Notes: a model not told the origin generated them from the letters alone. Positions 48,752 to 58,867 are shown, counted from the first letter of the stretch. The stretch: 64,000 bases of DNA from Herbaspirillum sp. (GCF_017744395.1 NZ_JAGIBI010000001.1:124001-188000), one strand, 5' to 3'. A program made the numbers and translations.

Positions 48752-50341
48752 TCAGGGCTGGTTGCCTATACCGGTCAGCGGATCCGGCGCCAGCGTGAAG
48801 TAGAAGGTCGTCCCGCTCCCTTTGGCGGATTCGGCCCAGATATGCCCGCCATGTTTGTTGACGATGCGCTCCACGATGGCCAGGCCCACGCCCGTCCCCT
48901 CGAATTCCTGCTGGGTGTGCAGGCGCTGGAAAACGCCGAACAGCTTGTGCGCGTAGGCCATGTCGAAGCCCACGCCGTTGTCCGCCACGAAGTAGACGGC
49001 CGGATCGCCCGCCTTGTGGCCGACCGTGATCACGGCATCCTGCCGGGGGCGGGTGTATTTGACGGCATTCTCGAGCAAATTCCACCATACCTGGCGCAAC
49101 AGCGCTTTCTCGGCCACGGCCGGTGGAAGGGGGGCGATGTCGAAACGAATATTCCGCCCGTTGTGCGTCGATTTCAGGTCTTGCAGGATGTCCTGGACCA
49201 GCCCATCGACATCCACCGTTTCGGTACGCAATGGCTTCGGTCCGATTTTCGAGAAGGCCAGCAGGCCCTCTAGCAGGGAATGCATCTTGGCGCTGCTTTT
49301 CTTGACCAGGGACAGGTAGCGCCGCCCATTCTCGTCCAGCGCGGACGCATGTTCTTCCTCCAGGATATTGGTGAACTGGGAGATGACCAGCAACGGACTG
49401 CGCAAATCGTGCGAGACCGAATAGCCGAACGATTCCAGATCGCGGTTGAGGCTCTCCAGTTCGGCGTTTTTCCGCCGCTGCTGCTCATGCATGCCGGCCA
49501 GCTTGGCGTAGAGTTTGGTATTTTCCAGCAAGAGCATCCACAAGACCAGGCTGGCGGCGAGCAGCCCGTAAATACGCCCGGCGTAAAATCCCAGATCGAA
49601 TCTCTTGGCATTGAATATCGTTGACAGGCCGATGTCGAAAATCCAGGCGCAGAGAACCACCAGCAGCCACAGGTCGAGCACCGAGTAAGAGCGTTTTCGC
49701 CAGAGCATGGCGAGGGCGGCGAATGACAGGCCCCATATGCAAAATACGGTGATGAACAGCGCCGCGGTGTATTGACCCTGGAACAACAGCACCGGCAGAT
49801 ACGGATGTCCCGCGGAGACGACGAAGACCAGCGAGAGAACCAGTGCGAAGACCAGCGCGAACGCTGGAAGCAGCGGACGGGCCGATGCGGAAACCGGGCG
49901 CCGGTCCTTGAGCAGGGCATAGGCGATGACGAATAGTGGAAAGCCGCCATGCCAGAACATATACAGCCAGACCGTGGTCTGCGTACCGCCGCCCAGCAAC
50001 CCGGCCGGGCTGAAGAGGCCGGGGAAGGAGAGGGCATGGATGGCCGTCATCAGCGCCGTGAACGTGTAGCCCAGCGCCAGGGCCAGTATCGCCTTGGAGC
50101 GCAGGATGGAAAACTGGCCGAAGAGCAGCAGCGCGGTGATGGCATCGTTGATGCAGAGCGCCGAGGCGTAGATCGGAATGAAAGCGTCGACTCTGGCCAA
50201 AGGCGTCCGCGCGAAGGGAAGGCAGACGGCGAAGAAGATTGCGGAAATGGCAATGAGCGCGATCGCCAGCTTTCTTTCGCTGCGGCTGGCCGGCATCGTA
50301 GGCAGGAACAGGGAAATATGTTCAGATTGTCTTTGCGTCAT
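48752..50341 (-). CDS. MASE4-domain sensor histidine kinase (no partner regulator nearby)
   Basis: This 529-residue kinase has an N-terminal membrane sensor with about eight helices (roughly 22-275). Its sequence LPFARTPLARVDAFIPIYAS and GQFSILRSKAILALALGYTF resembles MASE4 domains. A short coiled linker (HEQQRRKNAELESLNRDLES) is followed by HisKA with His311 (GYSVSHDLRSPLLVIS). The HATPase shows NLLENAVKYT, DNGVGFD and GTGVGLAIVERIV. The catalytic half resembles bacteriophytochrome-type kinases. No response regulator lies beside it. ATG 50341 is preferred; an ATG at 50377 is in frame. Confidence 0.9.
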   Translation of the reverse strand: MTQRQSEHISLFLPTMPASRSERKLAIALIAISAIFFAVCLPFARTPLARVDAFIPIYASALCINDAITALLLFGQFSILRSKAILALALGYTFTALMTAIHALSFPGLFSPAGLLGGGTQTTVWLYMFWHGGFPLFVIAYALLKDRRPVSASARPLLPAFALVFALVLSLVFVVSAGHPYLPVLLFQGQYTAALFITVFCIWGLSFAALAMLWRKRSYSVLDLWLLVVLCAWIFDIGLSTIFNAKRFDLGFYAGRIYGLLAASLVLWMLLLENTKLYAKLAGMHEQQRRKNAELESLNRDLESFGYSVSHDLRSPLLVISQFTNILEEEHASALDENGRRYLSLVKKSSAKMHSLLEGLLAFSKIGPKPLRTETVDVDGLVQDILQDLKSTHNGRNIRFDIAPLPPAVAEKALLRQVWWNLLENAVKYTRPRQDAVITVGHKAGDPAVYFVADNGVGFDMAYAHKLFGVFQRLHTQQEFEGTGVGLAIVERIVNKHGGHIWAESAKGSGTTFYFTLAPDPLTGIGNQP

Positions 50342-50440
50342 ATGCTTTTTGGATCTCGCCGATGGAAAGCCGCACATAGGAAAACAATCCGGTCATTTCA
50401 TTTGATGCGATACCGGGATATACCCATTCAATCCTCTGTC

Positions 50441-50590
50441 CGTCGGCTTGTCAACGGCCTCTCGTACGGCAGCGGCAATCGGCAAGAAATCTCCTTCGTA
50501 CATTACCGAAACCGGCAGCTTTCAAGACGCATTAGTTGTCTTCTTGATTTTCTCCAATGTAAGCTCTGGTCAGGCAACGTTTTGCCGTAA
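50441..50590 (+). pseudogene. C-terminal remnant of a second LysR-family regulator gene
   Basis: In frame from 50441 the DNA reads RRLVNGLSYGSGN, then from 50480 a 29-residue stretch ending QLSRRISCLLDFLQCKL. This last stretch matches the C-terminus of the intact LysR protein at 23 of 29 residues, and the DNA at 60 of 90 bases by my count. The stop codon found there in the intact gene (TGA) is TGG here, so the frame runs on to a TAA at 50588-50590. No helix-turn-helix or effector domain precedes it. The surrounding 352-bp gap (50342-50693) otherwise holds only the upstream region of the macroglobulin gene. Confidence 0.7.
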
Positions 50591-50693
50591 ATCAAGTCTG
50601 AGCACCTGCGATGCCGCAAGGGGGAACATGGCCTGCGGCGGCGACCACTACAAGATCGACCCGGAGAACAAGATGAAGCAAACGGAGGCCGGT

Positions 50694-53600
50694 ATGGCCG
50701 CAGGCTGGAATATCAGAACAAAGCAGGTGCTGCGCAAGGTATGCGACGCAAGCTTCCTGGCACTGAGTGCTTTGGCCTGCATCGCGCTGGCGCCTTCGAC
50801 CGCAGTCGCGGCCAACGCCAGTGTCGCCGCTTTTTCGCCGCAAGGCGAAGTGGCGCGCATCCGCCAGGTGCGGGCGCGCTTTTCGGAGGCGATGGTCAAG
50901 TTCGGCGACCCCAAGGCCGCTTCGCCCTTCGATGTCGATTGCCCGGTGGCCGGCAGTTCGCGCTGGGCCGACGACAAGAACTGGATCTTCGACTTCGAGC
51001 GCGACCTGCCGCCCGGCACAAGCTGCGGCTTCAGCCTGCGCACCGGCACCCGCTCGGCGGTCGGCAATCCCGTCGGCGGCAAGGCCAGCTTCCGTTTCAG
51101 CACCGGCGGTCCGGCCGTGATGCGCATGGAACCCTATGCCGGATCGCGTATCGCCGAAGACCAGGCGTTCATCCTGTTCCAGAACGGCGCGGCCACGGCG
51201 GCCTCGGTGCGCGAGCACCTGTATTGCGAAGCCGAAGGCATCAATGAGCGCATCCCGGTCAAGCAGTTGGCCGAGGGCGACCGCAAGGCCTTGCTCAAGG
51301 AGTTCGCCAAGAATATCGACCCCGCCTCGGTCACCACCGTGCAATGCCAGCAACGCCTGCCCAGCGACGCCCATGTGAAGCTGGTGTGGGACCGCGGCAT
51401 CGCCGCCGCCAATGCGCCGTCCATCGTGACCGCGCAGCCGCAGGTGTTCAAGTTCCAGGTGCGCAGCGAGTTCACGGCCAGCATCAGTTGCCAGCGCGAG
51501 AACGCCAATGCCGCCTGCTCGCCCATCCTGCCGGTGACGCTGTCGTTCTCGGCGCCGGTGCCGCGCAAGCTGGCCGAGCAGATCGTGATGAACACCAGCA
51601 CCGGCAAGATCAAGCCCGCCCTGAATCCGAACGAGCAGGGCGAGACCGTCCACGATCTCAGCTTCAAGCCGCCGTTCCCGGAAAAGTCCGAATTCACGAT
51701 CACGCTGCCGTCCGGTTTCCAGGATGAGGATGGCCGCCCGCTGGGTAATGCCGGCTCCTTCCCGCTGAAGTCGGCGCTGGCCGACTTCCCGCCATTGGCC
51801 AAATTCCCGGCGGCGCCATTCGGCATCATCGAACTCAATGCCGATCCGGCCCTGCCGGTGACCCTGCGCCGCGTCGAAGCCGGTTTGCAGGTGCGGGGCG
51901 CGGACGGCCGCGCCATGCCCGGCAAGGTGGCCGACCTCAAGGTCGACGGCGACAAGGGCATCATTGCCTGGCTGACCCGCCTGAACAAGTACCACGAGAA
52001 ATGGGGCAATCCGAAGAAGGTCGATTCGCGCAGCATCAGCCTGCTGCAGAAGGAACCGGGCGTGAAGAAGCTGGACCTGCCGCCGCTGAAGGAGGCCAAG
52101 GAGGGCGTGTGGCCTTTCGAAGTGGTCGGCATCCCGCTGCCGGATCCGGGCTTCTACGTGGTCGAACTGGAGTCGCAAAAGCTCGGCGCATCGCTGCTGG
52201 GCAAGCCGCAGCCGATGTATGTGCGCACCAGCGCGCTGGTGACCAACCTCGCCGTCCATGTCAAGCTGGGCCGCGCCAACGGCGCCGTCTGGGTGACCCG
52301 GCTGGATAATGCCAAGCCGGTCGCCGGCGCCGATGTGCGCGTATCGAACTGCGAAGGCACGCAGCTCTGGCAAGGCAAGACCGACGCCAACGGCGTGGCC
52401 GCCATGCCGCCGCTGGAAGACGCCTGTGCCAGCCGGCCTTATAACGAAGCGAATGCCGACAGCATCAACGGCCTGTTCGTCAGCGCGCGCAAGACCGACG
52501 AGAAGGGCCGGGCCGACATGGCCTTCGCGCTGAGCTCGTGGAACGACGGCATCGAGTCCTGGCGTTTCAACCTGCCGACCGAAACGGGCAAGGTCGCCAC
52601 CACGCGCGCCACCACCATCTTCGACCGCACGCTGTTCCGCGCCGGCGAAACGGTGTCGATGAAGCACGTGATCCGCAGCGAAACCATGCAAGGCTTCGGC
52701 ACGCTGCGCAAGGAAGACTTGCCTACGCGCGTGCGCATCACCCACCAGGGCAGCGGCCAGGAATACCAGTTCCCGCTGTCCTGGCGCGGGCTCAAGAGCG
52801 CCGAGACGGTGTTCGCCTTGCCCAGGCAGGCCAAGCTCGGCATCTATGAAGTGGTGCTGGACCAAGGCAAGGTCAATGCCAATGCCAGCAACCAGGATGC
52901 CGACAACGACCAGGCCGACGGCGAGCGCGGATGGGATGGCGGACGCCGCGCCTATTACACCGGCAGCTTCCGCGTCGAGGAATTCCGCCTGCCGCTGATG
53001 CAGGGACGCATCACGCCGCCCAAGGGGGCGCAGGTCGCCATCAAGGAATTGCCGCTCGACCTGCAACTGAACTACATCAACGGCGGCGGCGCGGCCGGCC
53101 AGAACGTGAGCGTGTCCAGCCTGGTACGCGCACGCGGCGTCAGCATAGCCGGCTATGACGGCTTCTCCTTCGACCCGCCGCGCGCCGATGACAACAGCAA
53201 TGCCGACGACCAGAAGATCGTGGCCGACAAGCTGCCCGTCACGCTCGACAAGAACGGCGCCGGGCGCGCCGTGATCGCCCGGCTGCCGGCATCCACGCGG
53301 CCGCAGGAACTGCTGACCGAGATGACCTACAACGATCCCAACGGCGAGGTGCAGACTATCTCCAGCGTCACGCCGCTGTGGCCGTCGGGCGTGGTGGTCG
53401 GCCTGCGCGCCGGCAACTGGATTTCGGTGAAGAAGAAGCTGACGCTGACGGCGGTGACGCTGGACACCGCCGGCCGGCCGCAGGCCAACGTGCCGGTCGA
53501 GATCCGCGCCATCGCGCGCAAGACCAATTCGCACCGCAAGCGCATGGTCGGCGGTTTCTATGCCTATGAAAACGACCAGAGCACGCAAGACCTCGGCAAG

Positions 53601-56561
53601 CTGTGTTCGGGCAAGAGCGATGCGCACGGCATGTTCCTGTGCGACACCGAATTGTCGGAGCCGGGCAATGTCGACTTGATCGCCTCGGCCAAGGATGCGC
53701 GCGGCAATGCCGCTTCGGCGTATTCCTCGGTGTGGGTGACCGGCCGCGGCGAGCTGTGGTTCGAAGGCGAGAACCAGGACCGCATCGACATCCTGCCGGA
53801 GAAGAAGAACTACCAGCCCGGCGACACCGCCAAGTTCCAGGTGCGCATGCCGTTCCGCTACGCCAGTGCGCTGGTGGCGGTGGAGCGCGAAGGCGTGATC
53901 GATACGCAGGTGGTGCAACTGTCGGGGCAGGATCCGACCATTTCGGTGCCGGTGAAGGCCGAGTACGGGCCCAACGTCTATGTCTCGGTGCTGGCCGTGC
54001 GCGGCCGCATGCGTGAAGTGCCGTGGTATTCCTTCTTCCAGTGGGGCTGGAAGGAACCGATCAACTGGTGGCATGAATTCCGCGAATACCAGGCGCCGGG
54101 TCCCATCGTCGACCTCTCCAAGCCGGCCTGGAAGTTCGGCATCGCCGAGATCAACGTCGGCGAAGCCGGACATAAATTGCAGGTGGCGGTGAGCGCCGAC
54201 AAGCCGACCTATCCGATCCGCGCCACGGCCAAGGTGACGGTGCAGGTCAAGCTGCCCGACGGCAAGCCGGCGGCCGGCGCCGAATTCGCGCTGGCGGCGG
54301 TGGATGAAGCACTGCTCGAACTGCAGCCCAACGGCAGTTGGGATGTGCTACATGCGATGCTGCAGCGGCGCAGCTATGGCGTGGAAACCTCGACCGCGCA
54401 GATGCAGGTGGTCGGCAAGCGCCATTACGGCAAGAAGGCCACTCCGGCGGGCGGCGGCGGTGGCAGGGCACCCACGCGCGAACTGTTCGACACGCTGCTG
54501 CTGTGGAAGCCGAATGTGACGCTGGATGCGGAAGGGCGCGCCCAGCTTGAGGTGCCGTTGAACGATGCACTGACCTCGTTCCGCATCGTCGCCATCGCTG
54601 AAAGCGGCGCCAACTACTTCGGCACCGGCAGCGTCAGCATCCGCTCGACCCAGGACGTGCAGGTCATCTCCGGCTTGCCGCCGCTGGTGCGCGAGGGCGA
54701 CAGCTTCAACGGCACGGTCACGCTGCGCAACACCACCACGCATGACATGAAAATCAAGGTCACGGCACGCGCCCAAGGCAACCTGCCGGCGGTCGTGCTG
54801 ACCCTGCCGGAACGCGTGGTGGCAGTGGCCGCCGGGCAGTCGGCCGAAGTGGCGTGGCCGGTGCAGGTGCCGGAAGGCATAGCGCAACTGGCCTGGGAAA
54901 TCGCCGCGCAGGAGCAGGGCGGGCAAAACGCCAGGGATGCGATGAAGTTCAGCCAGCGCGTGCTGCCGGCGGTGCCGGTCACGGTGCAGCAGGCTACGCT
55001 GTTCCAGCTCGACAAGAGCGCGGCGATCAGCGTCGCCCAGCCCGCCGGCAGCCTGCCCGGGCGCGGCGGCCTGGCGATGGCGCTCAAGCCCAGCTTGGCT
55101 GGCGGCACCGAAGGCTTGACGCGCTACTTCGCCGACTACCCGTTCTCTTGCCTGGAGCAGAAAACCTCCAAGGCCATCGGCCTGCGCGACGAGGCCGGCT
55201 GGCAGAAGATCGCCGCCGACCTGCCGACCTATCTCGACGGCGATGGCCTGGCGTATTACTTCCCGCCTTCCGACAGCGGTGCGCGGCGCGGCAGCGATAC
55301 GCTGACGGCCTACCTGCTGGCGGTCACCAGCGAGGCCGGCTATGCGATCCCGCAGCAAAGCCGCGACAAGATGCTGGAGGGTTTGGCGAACTTCGTCGAG
55401 GGCCGCGTCACGCGCGATTTCTGGTCGCCGCAAAAGGACCTGGACGTGCGCAAGCTGGCCGCGCTGGAGGCGCTGTCTCGCTACAACCGCGTGCAGCCGG
55501 CCATGCTGGGATCGCTGCAGATCAATCCCAACCAGTGGCCGACTTCCGGCCTGCTGGACTGGATCGCGCTGCTGCAGCGTGTATCGGCCATTCCCGAGCG
55601 CCAGAAGAAGCTCGACGAAGCCGAACAGATCCTGCGCGCGCGCCTGAATTTCCAGGGCACGCGCATGGGCTTCTCCAACGAGGAAGGCGATTACTGGTGG
55701 TGGCTGATGAGCGGCGGCGACGCCAACGCCAACCGCCTGATCCTGCTGGAACTGAACAACCCGGCCTGGCGCGATGACATGCCACGCCTGGTGGCCGGCG
55801 CGATCGGACGCCAGCAGCGCGGCCACTGGAACACCACCACCGCCAACGTCTGGGGCCGCCTGGCGCTGGAGAAATTCGCGCGCAAGTTTGAAAGCGAACC
55901 GGTCGGCGGCACTACCCGCGCCAGCCTGGAGCAAGGCGGCACCACGGTGGCGACCCAGGACCAGGCATGGAGCGGCGCGGCCGGCGGCGGCAAGCTGCAA
56001 CTGCCGTGGCCCAAGGCCGGCGGCGCCAGCGCGGCGGTGCGCTTCACCCAGGACGGCAGCGGCAAGCCGTGGGTGACGCTGCAGAGCCTGGCGGCGGTGC
56101 CGCTGGCGCAGCCGTTCTCCAGCGGCTACCGGATCACGCGCAAGGTCGAAGCGGTTGAGCAGAAGCAGGCCGGCAGCTACACCCGCGGCGATGTGCTGCG
56201 GGTGACGCTGGAGATCGACGCCCAGACGGATATGACCTGGGTAGTGGTCACCGACCCGATACCGGGTGGCGCGACCTTGCTGGGTTCCGGCCTGGGCCGC
56301 GATTCGGCCATCGCCCAGGGGCAGGAGGACAAGCCGCGCGATCGCGGCCTGGGCTGGCTGGCGTATGAGGAACGCAGCTTCGAAGGTTATCGCGCCTATT
56401 ACGAATCCATGCCCAAGGGCCGCACCAGCGTCAGCTACACGGTGCGCCTGAACAACGCCGGCGAATTCAACCTGCCGCCAACGCGGGTCGAGGCCCTGTA
56501 TGCGCCGGAAATGTTCGGTGAAGTCCCGAACCGCAAGGTCGTGGTCAAGGCCGCGCAATAA
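50694..56561 (+). CDS. Bacterial alpha-2-macroglobulin with thioester (MG2 family)
   Basis: This very large secreted protein (1955 residues from ATG 50694) is thought in this family to trap foreign proteases in the periplasm. A type I signal peptide (SFLALSALACIALAPSTAVA, cleavage near AVA-AN) is followed by MG domains. The A2M module comes next (ELFDTLLLWKPNVTLDAEGR). The thioester motif CLEQ has Cys1486 in YPFSCLEQKTSKAIG, and an alpha-toroid follows. ATG 50694 has a perfect GGAGG 6 nt upstream; ATG 50673 is in frame with a weaker GGAG. It is longer than E. coli YfhM (about 1650). pbpC follows after 10 nt, as in E. coli. Confidence 0.93.
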   Translation: MAAGWNIRTKQVLRKVCDASFLALSALACIALAPSTAVAANASVAAFSPQGEVARIRQVRARFSEAMVKFGDPKAASPFDVDCPVAGSSRWADDKNWIFDFERDLPPGTSCGFSLRTGTRSAVGNPVGGKASFRFSTGGPAVMRMEPYAGSRIAEDQAFILFQNGAATAASVREHLYCEAEGINERIPVKQLAEGDRKALLKEFAKNIDPASVTTVQCQQRLPSDAHVKLVWDRGIAAANAPSIVTAQPQVFKFQVRSEFTASISCQRENANAACSPILPVTLSFSAPVPRKLAEQIVMNTSTGKIKPALNPNEQGETVHDLSFKPPFPEKSEFTITLPSGFQDEDGRPLGNAGSFPLKSALADFPPLAKFPAAPFGIIELNADPALPVTLRRVEAGLQVRGADGRAMPGKVADLKVDGDKGIIAWLTRLNKYHEKWGNPKKVDSRSISLLQKEPGVKKLDLPPLKEAKEGVWPFEVVGIPLPDPGFYVVELESQKLGASLLGKPQPMYVRTSALVTNLAVHVKLGRANGAVWVTRLDNAKPVAGADVRVSNCEGTQLWQGKTDANGVAAMPPLEDACASRPYNEANADSINGLFVSARKTDEKGRADMAFALSSWNDGIESWRFNLPTETGKVATTRATTIFDRTLFRAGETVSMKHVIRSETMQGFGTLRKEDLPTRVRITHQGSGQEYQFPLSWRGLKSAETVFALPRQAKLGIYEVVLDQGKVNANASNQDADNDQADGERGWDGGRRAYYTGSFRVEEFRLPLMQGRITPPKGAQVAIKELPLDLQLNYINGGGAAGQNVSVSSLVRARGVSIAGYDGFSFDPPRADDNSNADDQKIVADKLPVTLDKNGAGRAVIARLPASTRPQELLTEMTYNDPNGEVQTISSVTPLWPSGVVVGLRAGNWISVKKKLTLTAVTLDTAGRPQANVPVEIRAIARKTNSHRKRMVGGFYAYENDQSTQDLGKLCSGKSDAHGMFLCDTELSEPGNVDLIASAKDARGNAASAYSSVWVTGRGELWFEGENQDRIDILPEKKNYQPGDTAKFQVRMPFRYASALVAVEREGVIDTQVVQLSGQDPTISVPVKAEYGPNVYVSVLAVRGRMREVPWYSFFQWGWKEPINWWHEFREYQAPGPIVDLSKPAWKFGIAEINVGEAGHKLQVAVSADKPTYPIRATAKVTVQVKLPDGKPAAGAEFALAAVDEALLELQPNGSWDVLHAMLQRRSYGVETSTAQMQVVGKRHYGKKATPAGGGGGRAPTRELFDTLLLWKPNVTLDAEGRAQLEVPLNDALTSFRIVAIAESGANYFGTGSVSIRSTQDVQVISGLPPLVREGDSFNGTVTLRNTTTHDMKIKVTARAQGNLPAVVLTLPERVVAVAAGQSAEVAWPVQVPEGIAQLAWEIAAQEQGGQNARDAMKFSQRVLPAVPVTVQQATLFQLDKSAAISVAQPAGSLPGRGGLAMALKPSLAGGTEGLTRYFADYPFSCLEQKTSKAIGLRDEAGWQKIAADLPTYLDGDGLAYYFPPSDSGARRGSDTLTAYLLAVTSEAGYAIPQQSRDKMLEGLANFVEGRVTRDFWSPQKDLDVRKLAALEALSRYNRVQPAMLGSLQINPNQWPTSGLLDWIALLQRVSAIPERQKKLDEAEQILRARLNFQGTRMGFSNEEGDYWWWLMSGGDANANRLILLELNNPAWRDDMPRLVAGAIGRQQRGHWNTTTANVWGRLALEKFARKFESEPVGGTTRASLEQGGTTVATQDQAWSGAAGGGKLQLPWPKAGGASAAVRFTQDGSGKPWVTLQSLAAVPLAQPFSSGYRITRKVEAVEQKQAGSYTRGDVLRVTLEIDAQTDMTWVVVTDPIPGGATLLGSGLGRDSAIAQGQEDKPRDRGLGWLAYEERSFEGYRAYYESMPKGRTSVSYTVRLNNAGEFNLPPTRVEALYAPEMFGEVPNRKVVVKAAQ

Positions 56562-56571
56562 GGGAGCAGGG

Positions 56572-58797
56572 ATGTCGATACGATGCGCAATGGGACGCAA
56601 GCTGGCACGGCTGCTGTTGGCCGCCTTGCTGGCGCCTGCGGCCGCGCATGCGGTGCCCGGCTTCGCCGACGTCAAGCGGGATTTCATGCCGTCCGAGGCC
56701 AGCCTCTACGACCGCCATGGCGAGCTGCTGCAGCAGCAGCGCGTCAACATGGACGAGCGCAAGCTGGCCTGGGTCGGGCTGGAAGACGTATCGCCGGCGC
56801 TGCGCAATGCGTTGATCGCCTCGGAAGACCGGCGCTTCTACCAGCACAGCGGGATCGACTGGAGCGCGGTGGCCGCTTCTGCCTGGGGCAACCTGTGGCA
56901 CACGCGCACGCGCGGCGCTTCCACCATCACCATGCAACTGGCCGGGCTGATGGACGAGGGCTTACGCCGCAAATCGTCCGCGCGCAGCGTCACGCAGAAG
57001 GTGTCCCAGGCCTTTGTCGCACAGTCGCTGGAGCGTTCATGGCGCAAGGATCAGATCCTTGAGGCTTATCTCAACATGGTGGCGTTCCGCGGCGAACTGG
57101 TCGGCGTGCATGCGTTGTCGCGCGTGATGTTCGGCAAGCATCCGAGCGGCCTCAACCAGAGCGAGGCGGCCATAGCCGTGGCGCTGATCCGCGCGCCCAA
57201 CGCCTCGCCGCGCCGCGTATTCGAGCGCGCCTGCGCCATCCTGAAGGAAGAGCGCGCGCCGGAGCAATGCAACGGGCTGGACGGCGCGACCGAACTGGCG
57301 CTGGCGCGCGCCGCCGGCCGCCGCGACCTGCCGGGCGCCAGCGATGCGCCGCAACTGGCGCCCCATCTTGCGCGCAAGCTGCTCACGCAACCCGGCCAGC
57401 GCCTGCGCTCGACGCTGGACGCCGACCTGCAGCGCTTCGCCTCGCAAGCCTTGCGCCGGCAATTGGCCGGCCTCGTCGAGCGCAATATCGAAGACGGCGC
57501 GGTGATCGTCATCGACAACGCCAGCGGCGAGGTGCTGGCCTGGGTCGGCTCCAGCGGCAGCGCGCTGTCGTCGGCGGCCAATGTCGACGGCGTGGTGTCG
57601 CAGCGCCAGGCCGGCTCTACCCTGAAGCCTTTCCTGTACGAACTGGCGATCGAAAAGAAATGGATGACCGCGGCCTCGCTGCTGGACGATTCGCCGGTCA
57701 ACCTCGCCACCTCGGCGGGGCTCTACATTCCGCAGAACTACGACAAGCAGTTCAAGGGGCTGGTCAGCCTGCGCACCGCGCTGGGTTCCTCGCTCAACAT
57801 CCCGGCCGTGCGCACGCTGGTGATGGTGACGCCGGAACGCTTCTTCCAGCGCTTGCAGTCGCTGGGTTTCAATTTGCGCGAAAGCGGGGACTATTACGGC
57901 TACAGCCTGGCGCTGGGCAGTGCCGATGTGACGCTGGCCAATCTCGCCAATGCCTATCGGGCGCTGGCCAACCAGGGGCGCTATTCGACACTGCGCACCC
58001 GGCTCGACGAGGGCAGGGCGGCGGTGCGTTTCACCCAGGTGATGGATCCCGCGGCCTCGTTCATCATCGGCGACATCCTCGCCGACCGCAGCGCCCGCGC
58101 GCGTACCTTCGGTTTGGAGAATGCGCTGTCCACACGGATCTGGACTGCGGTCAAGACCGGCACGTCGAAGGACATGCGCGACAACTGGTGCGTCGGCTAT
58201 TCGGCGCGTTACACGGTCGGGGTGTGGGTCGGCAATGCCTCTGGCGCGCCGATGTGGGATGTGTCCGGCGTGACCGGCGCGGCGCCGGTGTGGCAGGAGG
58301 TAATGCAATACCTGCACGCGCGCCGTCCGGATGCGGCGCCTGCCAAGCCTGCGAGTGTGGCGATGCGTTCGATCCGCTACGAGGGCGATGTGGAAGCGGC
58401 CCGCACCGAATACTTCTTGCCGGGCACCGCGCAGTCCGACATCCGCATTGCCCGCGCGCGCGAAATCCGGCCCGCCATCACGTATCCCACCGCCGGCATG
58501 CTGGCCGCATTGGATCCGGATATTCCTCCGGCGCGTCAGCGTATCCGCTTCCGCGCACAAGGTACACCGGCCGGCAGCCGTTGGGTGCTGGATGGGAAGG
58601 TGATGCCGGATGCCGTCATGCGTGCAGGCCGGGTGGTATCGGCGGATACAGGAGAAGAACTGGCGTATGACTGGATGCCGTGGCCCGGCAAGCATGTGCT
58701 CGCGCTGCAGGACAAGTCGGGAACGGAGCTGGACAGCATCCGGTTTGAAGTGCGCGGCGCCGTGGAGCGGCCGCAGGAAAAGGCGAAGAAGAAATAA
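56572..58797 (+). CDS. pbpC: Penicillin-binding protein 1C
   Basis: This bifunctional class A PBP-type protein has 741 residues. After an N-terminal anchor (LARLLLAALLAPAAAHA) comes a GT51 glycosyltransferase domain with the catalytic Glu in ALIASEDRRFYQHSGID. The transpeptidase domain has Ser349-x-x-Lys352 (AGSTLKPF), SSLN and Lys528-Thr-Gly (VKTGTSKDMRDNW). A C-terminal BiPBP_C domain ends the protein. It is paired with the macroglobulin gene, which is thought to defend the cell while PbpC helps repair murein after the wall is breached. ATG 56572 has GGGAG upstream. Confidence 0.95.
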   Translation: MSIRCAMGRKLARLLLAALLAPAAAHAVPGFADVKRDFMPSEASLYDRHGELLQQQRVNMDERKLAWVGLEDVSPALRNALIASEDRRFYQHSGIDWSAVAASAWGNLWHTRTRGASTITMQLAGLMDEGLRRKSSARSVTQKVSQAFVAQSLERSWRKDQILEAYLNMVAFRGELVGVHALSRVMFGKHPSGLNQSEAAIAVALIRAPNASPRRVFERACAILKEERAPEQCNGLDGATELALARAAGRRDLPGASDAPQLAPHLARKLLTQPGQRLRSTLDADLQRFASQALRRQLAGLVERNIEDGAVIVIDNASGEVLAWVGSSGSALSSAANVDGVVSQRQAGSTLKPFLYELAIEKKWMTAASLLDDSPVNLATSAGLYIPQNYDKQFKGLVSLRTALGSSLNIPAVRTLVMVTPERFFQRLQSLGFNLRESGDYYGYSLALGSADVTLANLANAYRALANQGRYSTLRTRLDEGRAAVRFTQVMDPAASFIIGDILADRSARARTFGLENALSTRIWTAVKTGTSKDMRDNWCVGYSARYTVGVWVGNASGAPMWDVSGVTGAAPVWQEVMQYLHARRPDAAPAKPASVAMRSIRYEGDVEAARTEYFLPGTAQSDIRIARAREIRPAITYPTAGMLAALDPDIPPARQRIRFRAQGTPAGSRWVLDGKVMPDAVMRAGRVVSADTGEELAYDWMPWPGKHVLALQDKSGTELDSIRFEVRGAVERPQEKAKKK

Positions 58798-58827
58798 AGG
58801 GGCCGACAATAAGACCGCCCAAAACGC

Positions 58828-58861
58828 AAAAGGCCGATTGATTTTCATCAATCGACCTTTT
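58828..58861. terminator. Terminator between pbpC and tRNA-Leu
   Basis: A 15-bp stem with one mismatch (AAAAGGCCGATTGAT, TTTC loop, ATCAATCGACCTTTT) lies between the convergent pbpC and tRNA genes. Short A and T runs flank both sides. Confidence 0.8.
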
Positions 58862-58867
58862 ATGTTT

